DNA of 64,000 nucleotides from Tupaia tana (taxonomy: Eukaryota; Chordata; Mammalia; Scandentia; Tupaiidae): contig JAKSZU010000026.1 in NCBI GenBank assembly GCA_026018925.1, positions 13,631,127 through 13,695,126 of the forward strand, in the 5' to 3' direction. Below, in pieces: positions 1 through 9,535 of this stretch. Every line of letters starts with the position of its first letter. The stretch's first letter is position 1. Below the pieces are notes generated by a model. The model did not search any database, was not told the origin of the DNA, and saw only the letters and a program-made list of their open reading frames with translations. A program made the translations under genes and the position numbers.

Positions 1-130
1 TCTTGAGAGGAAAATGAAGAAGGGACTGTGGTGTGGCCATCCCCCCTGGGCAGTGAGTTCTTACTTTCTGTCTCTGTCTCTCCAGCGAGTACAAACGCCA
101 TATACCAAAAATTTCTAAAAAAAAAAAAAA
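1..130 (+). mobile_element. SINE-A, 3' part, cut by window edge
   Basis: Starts inside the body (aagggactgtggtgtggcc), continues through the CT-rich part and ends in a 13-base A-run. Confidence 0.85.
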
Positions 131-136
131 GGACAT

Positions 137-178
137 GTATGTACGTGTGTGTGTGTGTGTGGGTGTGTGTGTGTACAG
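137..178. repeat. (GT)n microsatellite
   Basis: Mostly GT dinucleotides directly after the A-tail of the SINE at 1-130, probably seeded by it. Confidence 0.9.
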
Positions 179-568
179 TACACACCTTCTGGAATGTGCG
201 CCCAGTTCACAATGTCCTTTAACTATCGTCCCTTCCTCTCTACCCCTTGAGGATAGACAATCCCTGAGCCATGTCTTATACTCTTCTGTCCTCTAGGACA
301 CCATTGGATCAAGGAGAGAGGCCCTTCCTTGGGAAGCAGGAATAAGAACAAGACTGAGATTCAGGGTCTCCTTCCGGCCTGACCTGCCGCATGGAGAGGA
401 GGGGGCAGTGGGCAGCCACGTCTCCTACGTGGGCCAGGAAATAGGAACTGCAGGGCCTGCCTGGGGTCCTCAGCTCTCCCCTCCTCGTCCTGGCCCCTGG
501 CCCAGGCCTGGCTGGTCTCTGAAGCAATTCGACTGTCTTATAGTCAAGTCGCTCTCTGGCCTGAGTTA

Positions 569-638
569 CTGGGTGGTCAGGAAACTCATGATCTGTTTTT
601 CCATGGAAAGATGCATCCTGACTTCCCTGACCACCTAA
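569..638 (+). mobile_element. MITE-1 (mariner-like palindrome)
   Basis: Ends ctgggtggtcaggaaa and ttccctgaccacctaa are inverted repeats. TA flanks both sides (567-568 and 639-640). The core has tcatgatctgtttttccat, matching the other copies. Confidence 0.8.
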
Positions 639-799
639 TAGTAATGGTGGGCCTCTGGTCCTCACAACCAGAGTCCCAGCTTACACAGAGACAGGTGATA
701 ACCACATAAAGGTAAGTATGGCAGGTAATGACGGGAGATGCTACTCAGTCACCTCCTCCCACCTGGGGGTCCCCGGCTATGGAAGAGGAAGGACAATAC

Positions 800-871
800 C
801 TGCGTCGCTTGTGTTTCTTGGAACTCTTCTTCTTCTTTTTCTTGACAGGCGATGGGCTATAGGACGGGGAC
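800..871 (-). CDS. SRRM4: SRRM4 internal exon (SPSYSPSPV + KKKKKKSSKKHKRR)
   Basis: Minus-strand exon of 72 bp. The acceptor is the pyrimidine-rich run gtccccgtcccccgcag and the donor is cgacgcag|gtattg. The first G completes an Arg codon (AG|G) left by the 87-bp exon. The peptide is SPSYSPSPV, six Lys, then SSKKHKRR, with a final split Arg/Ser codon. Human SRRM4 from memory reads SSSYSPSPV with the same basic run. It is the start of the Ser/Arg-Lys-rich region. Phase is 2 on both sides. The next exon (SFSKKRRH in human) is not in the 799 bases left of it, so it lies off the window. Confidence 0.93.
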
Positions 872-1019
872 CTGCGGGGGACGGGGACACTCCTCAGCGG
901 ATCGCTCTGAAAGGTCAGGGTTGGTTTCAAAGGAACCCTTCCCCAGCCGCTGTGGAGGGTCTCAGCTCTTTCAGAAACACACACCGAGGCTAATATCAAT
1001 ACTGATCTTAGCCAGCATT

Positions 1020-1190
1020 TTGTTTTATTTTTAAAATTTTTAATCATTATTTCCTTTTATTTTTAATTATTTTTTAAATACATTCAATTGCTATACATCA
1101 TTTAGCTTATAAAGAGAATTCACCCAACATGAAATACACCTCAGACCCATCCAGTTGAGAATAATAAACACATTCTCGTCAACGAGTAAT
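1020..1190 (-). mobile_element. L1-like 3' fragment
   Basis: Begins with T/A-rich sequence. The part at 1075-1175 (attcaattgctatacatcat ... aacatgaaatacacctcaga) is about 80% similar by eye to 12325-12420, so it is an interspersed repeat. The orientation is inferred from the T-rich left end. L1 identity is a guess. Confidence 0.5.
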
Positions 1191-1214
1191 AAACCATTTC
1201 TATGTTACCATGCA

Positions 1215-1380
1215 TTTTTTTTTCTAATTTATTCATTCATTTATTTTAATTTGACCAGAGAGAGACACAGAGAGAAAGAGAGGGAAGGGGAGAAAGCAAA
1301 CCACCAGGTCTGGGACTTGAACTGTGGTCAACCACGTGGGAGTGTCCAGCGCCTTAAGCACCACGCCACCTGCTGGCCCC
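1215..1380 (-). mobile_element. SINE-B
   Basis: Poly-T then ttattttaatttgaccagag, CT-type body on the other strand, and tRNA-like head ending cacctgctggcccc. Short duplicated flank accatg. Confidence 0.85.
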
Positions 1381-1420
1381 ACCATGTGTCTTATACGCAC
1401 GATCTCCTTCCATCGTTCTA

Positions 1421-1503
1421 TTTTGGGTCATCAGGAAAGTCATAATGCATTTTTGCATAGGAACAAAAAGGGAAAATATGTCCTGAATTTCCCTACAACC
1501 TAA
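1421..1503 (-). mobile_element. MITE-1
   Basis: Inverted ends ttgggtcatcaggaaagtca and the complement of tcctgaatttccctacaacc. The interior tttttgcatagg marks the reverse orientation. TA precedes it. Confidence 0.75.
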
Positions 1504-1527
1504 CACATATTTCTTAGGAGGTACAAT

Positions 1528-1665
1528 TGTTACCCTCCCTTTTCAGACAAAGAAAGTGAGGTTCAGAGAGGTGCCCAAAGACACACAGCTAGGAAGTGGA
1601 TGCGCTGGGATTCCAGTGGAGCCACTGATGCCAGGGCTTGTGGTCTCTGTCACTGCATGGCCTTA
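1528..1665 (-). mobile_element. MIR fragment
   Basis: Core gtgaggttcagagaggtgcc followed by cacacagctaggaagtgg and gctgggattcca is the reverse of the MIR core. Confidence 0.8.
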
Positions 1666-2370
1666 CCCCGGAGCTCCCCTCCTGCTCAGGCTGTATAGGT
1701 TTCTTTTCATCTGCTGCTCTCTCTGCAAGCTCTGTTCCTCTTCTTGGACCTTTTGGGTCTCTCCTGTGTCCCACCATGATGTTCCTCTGGTAAGACTGAA
1801 TTCCTGAAGGAGCTCCATGAGGATGTACCACATGGGTGGTACTAGCGAAGCTCTGAGAAACACAGCTACCCTAAGCCGACAGCGATGATTCAAGATGGAG
1901 GCTCGGGTGACCCAACTTCCAGTCCTGTCTACACCACCAGCAACTCACAGAGGCACCCCGCACACACCACTGCTCATCTCTTGGTCTCTTATTTCCCCAC
2001 TGACAAAAGACTGGGCTTGAAACAGATCAGCAGTTGCAAACTCAGTGCCAGTAAGAGCCTCACAGGTGACATATACGAACAAAGTACATTGGGTAGAAGA
2101 CAGTAGGGAGGGGTGGGGACTATGGTAAACCAAAGAGTGCCTGACTGGAATGGATGGCTGCTTCTGAGAGCAGCTTCGGGTCCTGTGGGGAAATAGAGGC
2201 CTGGGCTTCCAGAACACCTCCCTTTTCCCTAGAAGCCTCAGAGATCCATATGGTCATATGAAATCTCTTGATGTTTAAATGTTGGCCACCAATTAAAAAG
2301 AAAAAAAGTAATAAAACCTTTACAGATCCACCAAATCTGTCTGCAAATCCTTGAGTGAAGAATATCTCAA
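1666..2370. other. Intron sequence, nothing recognised
   Basis: Unique-looking sequence of ordinary composition. Short open frames here lack codon structure or conserved motifs. Confidence 0.6.
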
Positions 2371-2460
2371 CAAGTCCTTAAGGAATCACAGTGTCTGTCC
2401 CCAAACACGTGCTCGGCAGACATTTATCAAATGAACTACATGAACGAATTAGCGAATCCT
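2371..2460 (+). mobile_element. L2 3' end, short
   Basis: Text cacgtgctcggcagacattt then atcaaatgaa resembles the terminal part of L2. Weak. Confidence 0.4.
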
Positions 2461-2539
2461 AAAGCCCACAGTTTCCTCCTTAAGAACATTTTTCCATCAA
2501 TCCCTAAAACAGGATAGTTAAGACATTTGCCCCAATTCC

Positions 2540-2553
2540 ACCCCCCCCCCCCC
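2540..2553. repeat. Poly-C run
   Basis: Thirteen or more consecutive C with one flanking A. The rest of 2461-2984 holds nothing recognised. Confidence 0.95.
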
Positions 2554-2984
2554 AACCTGCAATGGCTGAAACTCCAGCGCTGTATCCATATTTCCCTCTA
2601 GGTTTTCTCTGGGCCTGTCCTATTTACTAGGCTAACAGGGTGTCCAGGGAAATCAAGTTCCAGAAAATCTCCAGTTGAGGCCCAAGGCACCCAGACACTG
2701 CTCTCTGCTGCCCCCTGCAGGCTTCTATAAATACTGCCTCAGCAATACGATGTGATTCTCCCCTGGGGTTGCAACATCGTGGTGCTTTGAGTCTACTTAG
2801 TGGCAATCTGGCAGCAAATCTGAAGCTATTTTTAATACAAAAAATTCCAATTTTTAAAAGAGAAATTATACATTAAAAAAATGTATAGGGCACAAGAGCC
2901 AATAGCTGGCAAAAAATGAAGAGTCCATGATGCTGGGTCATTTTAGCTGGTAGCTAGGCCTGGTGGGACCAGCTAAGGAGCCTG

Positions 2985-3125
2985 GAATCAACTCCCAGTA
3001 GATTCTGAGCCTTTCTTTCTCATCTCTGCAATGGGGAGAGAGTGTTCGTCTGGTAGATCATGGTCAGGGGTGGAAAAGATCATGGAGCTCACAGTGATTA
3101 GCACCGTCTTCTGCATTGGGTAAAT
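2985..3125 (+). mobile_element. MIR fragment, divergent
   Basis: Sequence ctttctcatctctgcaatgg ggagag, then a cacagtgattagcacc-type tail, in MIR order. Confidence 0.5.
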
Positions 3126-3139
3126 GCTCCAAAAACGTT

Positions 3140-3410
3140 TGATATGCATGGTAATGATTATGCTTCCCGTAAACTGATCATTTATTATGCGCCGGACACT
3201 GTGACAGCTGCTTCCACCTTCATTTCTCCTCGAATTCTCACAAAATTCCAAGAGGTAAGTAGTAGCACCATTTGGTAGAAGTAGGCATAAATACAGAGAG
3301 AGCAAATGACTTGTCCAAGCTTAAATAGCCACTTAAGAGGCAAAGAGGGGAAATTTGAACCCCACGAGGATGGACTGACTCCAAAATCCATATTATTCCA
3401 ATTTTGTCCC
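3140..3410 (-). mobile_element. MIR
   Basis: Reverse MIR: gcgccggacactgtgacag, then aatgacttgtccaagctta, gaggcaaagagggg and gaaccccac. It ends about 40 bp left of the 87-bp exon. Confidence 0.75.
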
Positions 3411-3452
3411 ATCCCTCATCGTCAAACTTTCATCTCCCCTTAGTGCCCTCAC

Positions 3453-3539
3453 CTCCTTCTCTTCTTCCGGGTAGATTTCTTCTTTTTCTTCTTCCCCCTG
3501 GAGGAAGGGGGTGGTGTCAAGTCTTTGTCACGGGAGGCA
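3453..3539 (-). CDS. SRRM4: SRRM4 internal exon (Lys-rich, PPPSSRGKKKKKKSTRKK)
   Basis: Minus-strand exon of 87 bp between an acceptor ending ttccctacag and the donor aaggag|gtgagg. It is phase 2 on both sides. The leading T completes the Ser codon split from the exon at 9662-9808. The peptide is ASRDKDLTPPPSSRG followed by six Lys and STRKKRRR. My memory of human SRRM4 has the same segment with ASHDKDL in place of ASRDKDL. The Lys/Arg run is a probable nuclear-localisation and RNA-binding tract. The join to the neighbouring exon is exact in frame, which is strong evidence that both belong to one functional gene. Confidence 0.94.
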
Positions 3540-3659
3540 CTGTAGGGAACAAAGAATTGGGCATTAGAAGACCCAGGGACCCCCATATCCTCAACCAGGA
3601 CAGTTGTAGCCGGGAAGCACCCCATTCCTTGCAGAATCAAGCGCCCGTAGTGAATGTCT

Positions 3660-4200
3660 AATTACCACCTCATGGCTGATTTGGTCACACTTGAGATTAA
3701 GTGGCTTAAATAAGGCCTTAATGCCGACCTAATGAGACAGACGCTGTACGTTACCCAAACACCAATTGATTATTTAAAACAGAGTTATAGAGGTTAACTA
3801 CTCCTTAATAGATTTATTATTGAATCTGCAAATGGCTCACCTTGGTAAATAAATCACTTTTTAAATAATGAATCGGCAACTCGGCCCCCTCCCTCCCCAA
3901 TACATCGTGTCTGTGGCTCCTGCTGGAAATTTAATAGGCGGCAGAAGGTACGTGAAGTAGCAGCTGATTATTGAAAGTATATTTGCCAAGGTCTAATGTA
4001 ACGAGATGCATATCTTACATTGCCTCACAGAACCTCAAAAACCTCCGCTCTTCAGGAATAATTATTTCCCATTCAATTAAATTCAAATGCTCAGGCTGCA
4101 GTTAAATGAAGTCAAGTTATCTCCTTTTATAATTGGGGCAGGCTCCAGAGATTCTTCTAAACACCATCCCATGGCAAAGGGAGATGGTTTTGGATGGGGA
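3660..4200. promoter_or_regulatory. Candidate conserved noncoding element next to exon
   Basis: About 540 bp free of recognisable repeats, A+T rich, with many TAAT/ATTA homeodomain-like cores (for example 3660, 3720, 3775) and long unbroken text. This is typical of developmental-gene introns. The call rests on composition and absence of repeats only. Confidence 0.45.
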
Positions 4201-4209
4201 AAAAAAAAA

Positions 4210-4288
4210 TTGGGTCGTCGGAAAAGTCATGATGTATTTTTTCTGTTTTTCTATGCAAAAAGGCTTCATGACTTTTCTGACGAACCAA
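4210..4288 (+). mobile_element. MITE-1, well preserved
   Basis: Inverted ends ttgggtcgtcggaaaagtca and tgacttttctgacgaaccaa, with TA following. The arms pair over about 30 bp around a ctgtttttctatgc loop. Confidence 0.85.
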
Positions 4289-4374
4289 TACTCGGGAATT
4301 GAAATATGCCAACACAGTTCAACCTCACTGGCAATATAGATTATTGTCATTATTTTAGTAATAGCATGATTACC

Positions 4375-4600
4375 ATGTATTCACTCCTGCACCAAGTATT
4401 TGATATATTTTGATACTCACAAAATGCTTTAAAGGTGGTATGAGTTTTAATACCTCATTTTTACAGGTGAAGAAACTAAGACTCAGAAAGTTAAATTAAC
4501 TTACCTGTAGCCCCACAATTAAACTGTCCAAGCTGGAATTTGAATCAAGGCCTATGTGGTTTCTACCCTGAGAGCTTTACCACAAAAACCAGCTGCCTTC
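4375..4600 (-). mobile_element. MIR
   Basis: Reverse MIR with tttttacaggtgaagaaact, aagactcagaaagtta and gctggaatttgaatc. Confidence 0.85.
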
Positions 4601-4697
4601 TCAGACTTGTTTGTGTGGCCAATCATCTGGAAATGATCCAACTCCTTATATCATAAAACACTGCTGCATTTAATTCCATTTTAAGAATGTGGGTCAT

Positions 4698-4968
4698 GGG
4701 ACCAGCAGTTAGCATAATGGCTATGTCGCTGGACTCCCACGTAGTCGACCGTGGTTCAAGTCCTGGACCTGGTGGCTTAAACTCACGCCGGGTGCGTGTG
4801 TGTGCGTGCCCAAGATCCCAAGAGGAGAATGGAGGAGAAGGGATTGCAGCATGGCCATCTCCCCTGGGGGGTGATTTCTCGCTTTCTAGCTCTCTGTCTC
4901 TCTCTGTCTGTCTGGCGAGCGCACGCACCCTCTAGCGAAAACCTCTAAAAAAAAAAAAAAAAAAAAAA
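4698..4968 (+). mobile_element. SINE-A, full length
   Basis: Starts gggaccagcagttagcataa and ends in a long A-tail. Perfect 13-bp duplication gaatgtgggtcat at 4685-4697 and 4969-4981. Confidence 0.95.
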
Positions 4969-5224
4969 GAATGTGGGTCATTATGATTAGTAGAAAGAAT
5001 GATAAAGTGATTAGAATCTATGCAAAGGTTTCTGCTTTTCCAATCATTAAAAATTATATAACTGTGTCTATAATATTTTAGGAGGAGTTAATTTTAGTAG
5101 GTTAAGAAAGAAATATCGTAGGCATTAAGGAACTCACTACTTAATTATATTTACATGCTATAAAGCACAAAGCATAGGGCGTACATCCAGGAAGCAAACA
5201 GGCTTCTTACACAAACGAGCTGGG

Positions 5225-5312
5225 CCACTTCCCAATTTTTCCTACAAAGAGTGCCTGACACAGAACAAGAGCCTCATCAATGCTTTTTGAGTAACCGATG
5301 AGGGATGCATGG
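5225..5312 (+). mobile_element. L2 3' end, weak
   Basis: Text gagtgcctgacacagaac followed by tcatcaatgctttttgagta matches the 'average L2 tail' pattern. Confidence 0.45.
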
Positions 5313-5453
5313 ATGAAATCATTGGGCTACTTGTTACATCATCTTATTTCATATACATTCTTCCTAGTACAACAGCTGCCAGGAATTTCAAGGGGGAGGG
5401 GATAAAGGGAGACATCAAAAAGAAAAAAAAAACTTTTAAAAATGTGCATTATA

Positions 5454-5715
5454 GGGACCAGCAGTTGGCGTAATGGCTATGTCGCTGGACTCCCATGTAG
5501 TTGACCGTGGTTTGAGTCCCGGGCCCTGTGGCTTAAACTCACGCTGGGCGCGTGTGCGTGCGTGCCCAAGATCCCGAGAGGAGAATGGAGGAGAAGGGAT
5601 TGCGGCGTGGCCATCCCCCCTGGGGGGGGTGATTTCTTGCTTTCTGTCTCTCTGTCTCTCTCTGTCTGTCTGGCGAGCACATGCACCCTATAGCAAAAAC
5701 CTCTCAAAAAAAAAA
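5454..5715 (+). mobile_element. SINE-A, full length
   Basis: Head gggaccagcagttggcgtaa, complete body and short A-tail. Duplication tgtgcattata at 5443-5453 and 5719-5729. Confidence 0.95.
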
Positions 5716-5774
5716 GAGTGTGCATTATAAAATGGTGAAAGGTTCCATTATTTCAATTTCTCTAACTTTTGGAA

Positions 5775-5822
5775 CCCTAAGAGCCCAGGGGAACAGAGTT
5801 TGAGAACCACTATTCTAGAGAT
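5775..5822 (+). mobile_element. hAT (MER5-like) end
   Basis: gtttgagaaccactattcta is the typical terminal sequence of MER5-group elements. Little else remains. Confidence 0.45.
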
Positions 5823-5969
5823 TTAAGTAATGGGAGTAAAACCAAACTGTAATTGAATAAATAAATCCCAAATGCCTTTATCCAGGTAGGTCTGCATTTC
5901 CTCTACCCCCTTCTTTTCTTTGCATCATTTTTCCCAGATGTGCCATCCTGGAGGGCTGAAAGAGGGAGA

Positions 5970-6123
5970 AGAGCGGTTAGGTATACCTCGGTTATGTGTG
6001 CAGGGGTTGAGTATGCAGTGCTTATGAACGCTGTGGTTACATAGACAAAGGTAAAGCACAGTGATTAAGCATGCAGTGGTTACATGCACAGGAGTTAAGT
6101 GGTAGTTAAATACGAGGTGATTA
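5970..6123. repeat. 15-bp-period minisatellite, part 1
   Basis: Imperfect units such as gcagtggttacatgcacagg and agtgattaagcatg. The array continues after the SINE at 6124-6348. Confidence 0.75.
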
Positions 6124-6348
6124 GGCCAGCAGGTTGCTTGGAGGTTAAAGCACTGAATCCCATATGGCCAGCTGTGCAGTTCGAGTCTCAGACCCAGCAT
6201 CTTGCAAATCATGTTGGGTGCATGTGTGTGCATGCCCAAAATCCCAAGAGGAGCCTGGAGGAGAAGGGATTGGAGCCTCTGGGGACTGATTTCTCACTTT
6301 CTCTCTCCCTTTTTCTGTCTCTGTCTCTCTAAGGCAAGCACACATGGA
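6124..6348 (+). mobile_element. SINE-A, older, inside minisatellite
   Basis: Head ggccagcaggttgcttggag, B box gttcgagtc, and body with cccaaaatcccaagaggag. It lacks an A-tail and interrupts the 15-bp array. Confidence 0.8.
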
Positions 6349-6556
6349 AACTACAAAGTAAATAAATACGCAGTAATTAAATACACACTGGTGAAGTACG
6401 CAGTGGTTAAAAGTAGACAGTGGTTACCTGTGTAGTAGTTAAGTTGGTAGGGTTAAATATGCAGTGGTTAAGTACACACTGGTGAAGAATGTAGAGGTTA
6501 AGCACACAGTGGTTAAATATGCAATAGGTAACTATACAGTGGTTACTTACACAGGG

Positions 6557-6560
<4 letters not shown>
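6349..6560. repeat. 15-bp-period minisatellite, part 2
   Basis: Clearest stretch. Units taaatatgcagtggt, taagcacacagtggt, taactatacagtggt and tacttacacaggggt repeat at about 15 bp. Confidence 0.88.
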
Positions 6561-6597
<37 letters not shown>

Positions 6598-6826
6598 AGA
6601 GATTTTTGCTACAGGGTGCATGCGCTCACCAGAAAGACAGAGAGACAGAAAGCGTGAAATCACCCCCCAGGAAGGATGGCCACATCACAATCCCTTCTCC
6701 TCTTGGAATCTTGGGCACACAAGCACATGCGCCCAGCATGAGTTTAAGCCGCCATGTCTGGGACTAGAACTGTGGTCGACTACATGCGAGTCCAGCGACA
6801 TAGCCATTATGCCAACTACTGGTCCC
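6561..6826 (-). mobile_element. SINE-A inside minisatellite
   Basis: 36-base poly-T, gctacagggtgcatgcgctc, and head ending ctactggtccc. Flanks acaggggttc and ataggggttc are array units acting as target duplication. Confidence 0.9.
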
Positions 6827-6895
6827 CATAGGGGTTCAACACACAGTGGTTCAATATGTAGAGGTTAAATACACATCAGCTAAGTAGGCAGCAGT
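6827..6895. repeat. 15-bp-period minisatellite, part 3
   Basis: Units aacacacagtggttc, aatatgtagaggtta and aatacacatcagcta continue the array beyond the second SINE. Confidence 0.75.
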
Positions 6896-7065
6896 GTGGA
6901 ATCTTCCCAGCTCAGAGAACTCTCTGTCTCTTATTTTCATCATCTACAAGACGGGACTAAAACGTGTAGTTACCTGTCTCCTGTCTCCTGAATTTGTTAC
7001 AAGCAATAAAGGAGCTGACTCACATAATATACCTGGGCTTGGTATAAAGTGAGTTTATTGTAAAG
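6896..7065 (+). mobile_element. MIR-like fragment
   Basis: tttcatcatctacaagacgg followed by a MIR-like spacing to ggagctgactcacataata. Weak. Confidence 0.4.
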
Positions 7066-7074
7066 GGGCTTCTC

Positions 7075-7152
7075 TTAGGTCGCTGGAAAGGTCAGGATGT
7101 ATTTTCTGTTTTTCTATGCAACAATGCATCATGACTTTTTCCAATGACCCGA
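7075..7152 (+). mobile_element. MITE-1
   Basis: Inverted ends ttaggtcgctggaaaggtca and tgactttttccaatgacccg, TA follows. Core ttctgtttttctatgcaa. Confidence 0.85.
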
Positions 7153-7389
7153 TAATATTACAGTTATTAAGATTTTTATCACCATTGTTATTATCACCAT
7201 TATTATGGGTTTTATCATAACAAGGGTCAGTCACATACAGGAGAAAGGGAGTCAGAAGCCCAGACACCATAACTGGATTGGGAACATGGCATCACTTTGC
7301 ACATTTCATATCCAGAACCTTCTCTTCTGACTCCATGAAACTCCAACCAAGTTCATTTTTCGAGAACCTCGTATTCCAGGCCCACCACC

Positions 7390-7443
7390 AGGATCTGTAT
7401 GTGCCTGATCTAATTTAGCCTTCACCCTGACTTTAAGAATTAG
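7390..7443 (-). mobile_element. MIR, right part (split)
   Basis: Text taatttagccttcaccctga is MIR 3' sequence in reverse. It continues at 7703 after a SINE. Confidence 0.6.
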
Positions 7444-7702
7444 TTTTTCTTTTTTAAGAGAGATTTTTTTTTCTATAGGGTGCATGTACTTGCCAGAGAG
7501 ACAGAGAGACAGAAAGGGAGAAATCACCCTTCAGGAGAGATGGCCACGCTGCAATCCCTTCTCCTCCATTCTCTTCTTGGGATTTTGGGCACACAAGCAC
7601 ACACATTCAGTGTGAGTTTCAAGCCGCCAGGTCTGAGACTCAAACCACGGTCAGCCCTGTGGGAAGTCCGGCAACATAATCATGACGCCATCTGCTGGTC
7701 CC
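7444..7702 (-). mobile_element. SINE-A inserted in MIR
   Basis: Ttctatagggtgcatgtact and head ending tctgctggtccc. Duplication aagaattag at 7435-7443 and 7703-7711. Confidence 0.92.
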
Positions 7703-7850
7703 AAGAATTAGATTTTAATATTCCCACTTTTCAGTTGTAAAAAATGAGGACCAGAGAGGTAACGGAACTTGCCCAAGGTCACTCAGTGAGTAAGTGGCAG
7801 GGTTCAGATTTGAATGTGAGGCTTCAGAGCACATGGACTCTGGTTTAACT
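7703..7850 (-). mobile_element. MIR, left part (split)
   Basis: aaaatgaggaccagagaggt, cttgcccaaggtcactcagt and gagtaagtggcagggttcag are clear reverse MIR core. Confidence 0.88.
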
Positions 7851-8374
7851 GTTTCAGACAACATGCTTTAAAAGTACAGAAATTCTTTTCCTTCCTCCTC
7901 TTCCCTTTATCTCTCCCTATCTCTCTCGGAAACAACATCTTACAGATCTCTCCAGACCAGACGTTGAAATTCACTTCTCTAAGGCGATCGGACATAGTCA
8001 TTGCTCCCTCGCTGAAACCACAGCCTAACTAAAGCCTACAGCCTGGGTGGAGGGGCACACTTCCTCTGTGAAAGCCACTCTGGCTTTCCAAGTCACTTCT
8101 TCAAAATTCAGTGGCCAAGTCTCCTAAACTCAGGGTTTTTAACTAGGTGAGCCTATTCTTCAGCTTCAGGGGTCTACGAACCTCTGAAATGGTACCCAGA
8201 ATTCTCAGTGTTCTTGGAACATGTTCATTTTCCCTGGAGGCAGCACTTCGAGAACTTCCATCTAATTCTCAAGTAGGTGGTCAATATGGCTCAGGAACTC
8301 CATGTTGGTAAACTAAGAACTGCAGATTGTAAGAGGAGATTTGGGCCATGGTCAGAAGTCCTCAGGCTAATGTT
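7851..8374. other. Intron sequence, nothing firm recognised
   Basis: Part of 8130-8270 may be a decayed hAT element but no diagnostic ends are visible. Confidence 0.5.
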
Positions 8375-8450
8375 GGCCCTGCTATCAACTGGCCTCAGTT
8401 TCCTCAGGTGTACAATGGCTTGGATACCCTCTGAGTCAGCATAAGGGGTC
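8375..8450 (+). mobile_element. MIR fragment
   Basis: ggcctcagtttcctcaggtg tacaatgg matches the forward MIR core. Confidence 0.6.
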
Positions 8451-8776
8451 AGGGACTGTGTCTGGGACATTCACTAACAAGGACATCAGATTCACTCTCC
8501 ACCTGTCACTGGAGGATAGAGATAGGCTTGTGGATGCGGGAGAGTGGTAGTTCGAAAGGGAAGTAGGGATCAGGCTTTGATCCAGCTCGTAAAGCTGGAT
8601 TATAAAGACAGCCTTGTCAACACAGTCACACTCCCCAGAGGCAACGATGGGCCTGACTTCAAATGCGTATGGTGTCATATTGAAAAACAGATGACAAGGC
8701 ATAGAGTTCCCTTTTCAGTAGCATCAATGGAATAATATGGTAGGGTTTAATTGAGCACTTAAGATCAGAGATTAGA

Positions 8777-8933
8777 GGGGCCAGCAGGTGGCGTGGTGGT
8801 TTAGGGCACTGGACTACCACATGGCCAACCATGGTTCGAGTCCCGGACCTGGTGACTTGCTTTCTTACTTTCTCTCTCTCTCAGTAAAGTAAAAATAAAT
8901 AAATAAAGTTAAATAAAATAATAATAAAAAAAA
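8777..8933 (+). mobile_element. SINE-B, full length
   Basis: Head ggggccagcaggtggcgtgg, B box ggttcgagtcc, CT run and A-rich tail. Flanking duplication aagatcagaga at 8761 and 8934. Confidence 0.92.
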
Positions 8934-8948
8934 AAGATCAGAGACTGG

Positions 8949-9065
8949 AGTTCAAACGTCACCCTGCCAAAGTCACTGTATCTATCTAAGACTCAATAAA
9001 ATGCTCAGATGTTAGCAAGCGTTTATCACATAGCAGGTGTTCAATAAGTACTTGTTGAATAAGGG
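8949..9065 (+). mobile_element. MIR/L2 3' fragment
   Basis: catagcaggtgttcaataag tacttgttgaat is a typical MIR/L2 tail. The part left of the SINE is at 8735-8776. Confidence 0.5.
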
Positions 9066-9174
9066 AATTAAAAAATGAAGATGAAGATCTAGAACTCAGG
9101 TATGGGTGGAAGTCATGATTTGGAAGTCAGTGGCTCACGAAGGCATTAGAACAGAGAGGAACTCTATCATTTTA

Positions 9175-9366
9175 GGTAGGAGTCCATAAGCCATGGCCCA
9201 CAAGCCAAATATAGAGGACCTCCTGTTTTGTATAAACACAATTTTGTTGAAACACAGTATCCTTACTTGTTTCTATACCGTCTATGGTAGTTTTTGTGTA
9301 ATAATGGCAGAGTTGAGTAATAGTGACAGAAACCACTGGGGTCCTCAAGTCGAAAATACAAGAAAA
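9175..9366 (+). mobile_element. hAT-type DNA transposon remnant, left part
   Basis: ccatggcccacaagccaaat, ttgttgaaacacagtatcc and aatggcagagttgagtaata are a widespread ancient mammalian DNA-element pattern. It resumes at 9480. Confidence 0.65.
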
Positions 9367-9479
9367 CTTCAGAAAGTCTGTGGAAAGAGGAATTAACTGA
9401 AGAATTTATTTTGGTAAAAAAAAATGTGAAATTCGTACTTTTGTTTTCATAATATGCATTTCCCACAAACCTTTTGAAG
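9367..9479 (-). mobile_element. MITE-2, full length, reverse orientation
   Basis: Ends cttcagaaagtctgtgg and ccacaaaccttttgaag form inverted repeats. The interior matches the copies at 32.7 and 35.9 kb in reverse (cataatatgcatttcccac). Nested in the hAT remnant. Confidence 0.82.
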
Positions 9480-9535
9480 ACCCCTTGCATTTACTATCTT
9501 GACCTCTGCAGAAAAACTTATGGATCTCTGGTTTA
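9480..9535 (+). mobile_element. hAT-type remnant, right part
   Basis: tttactatcttgacctctgc agaaaaactt fits the terminal segment of the same element as 9175-9366. Confidence 0.6.

Larger units (their letters stand above)
872..3452 (-). other. SRRM4: SRRM4 intron between the 87-bp and 72-bp exons
   Basis: GT..AG intron on the minus strand. It holds an L1-like fragment, one SINE-B, one mariner MITE, MIR fragments and a poly-C run. No additional exon with SR-type codons was seen. Confidence 0.88.

Noticed and set aside
4728-4760. tRNA gene
   Set aside because: A and B boxes are present in each SINE head, but the cloverleaf is degenerate and is followed by SINE body and A-tail.
5970-6895. CRISPR-like array
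   Set aside because: Units are 15 bp, imperfect and without spacers. This is a eukaryotic minisatellite.
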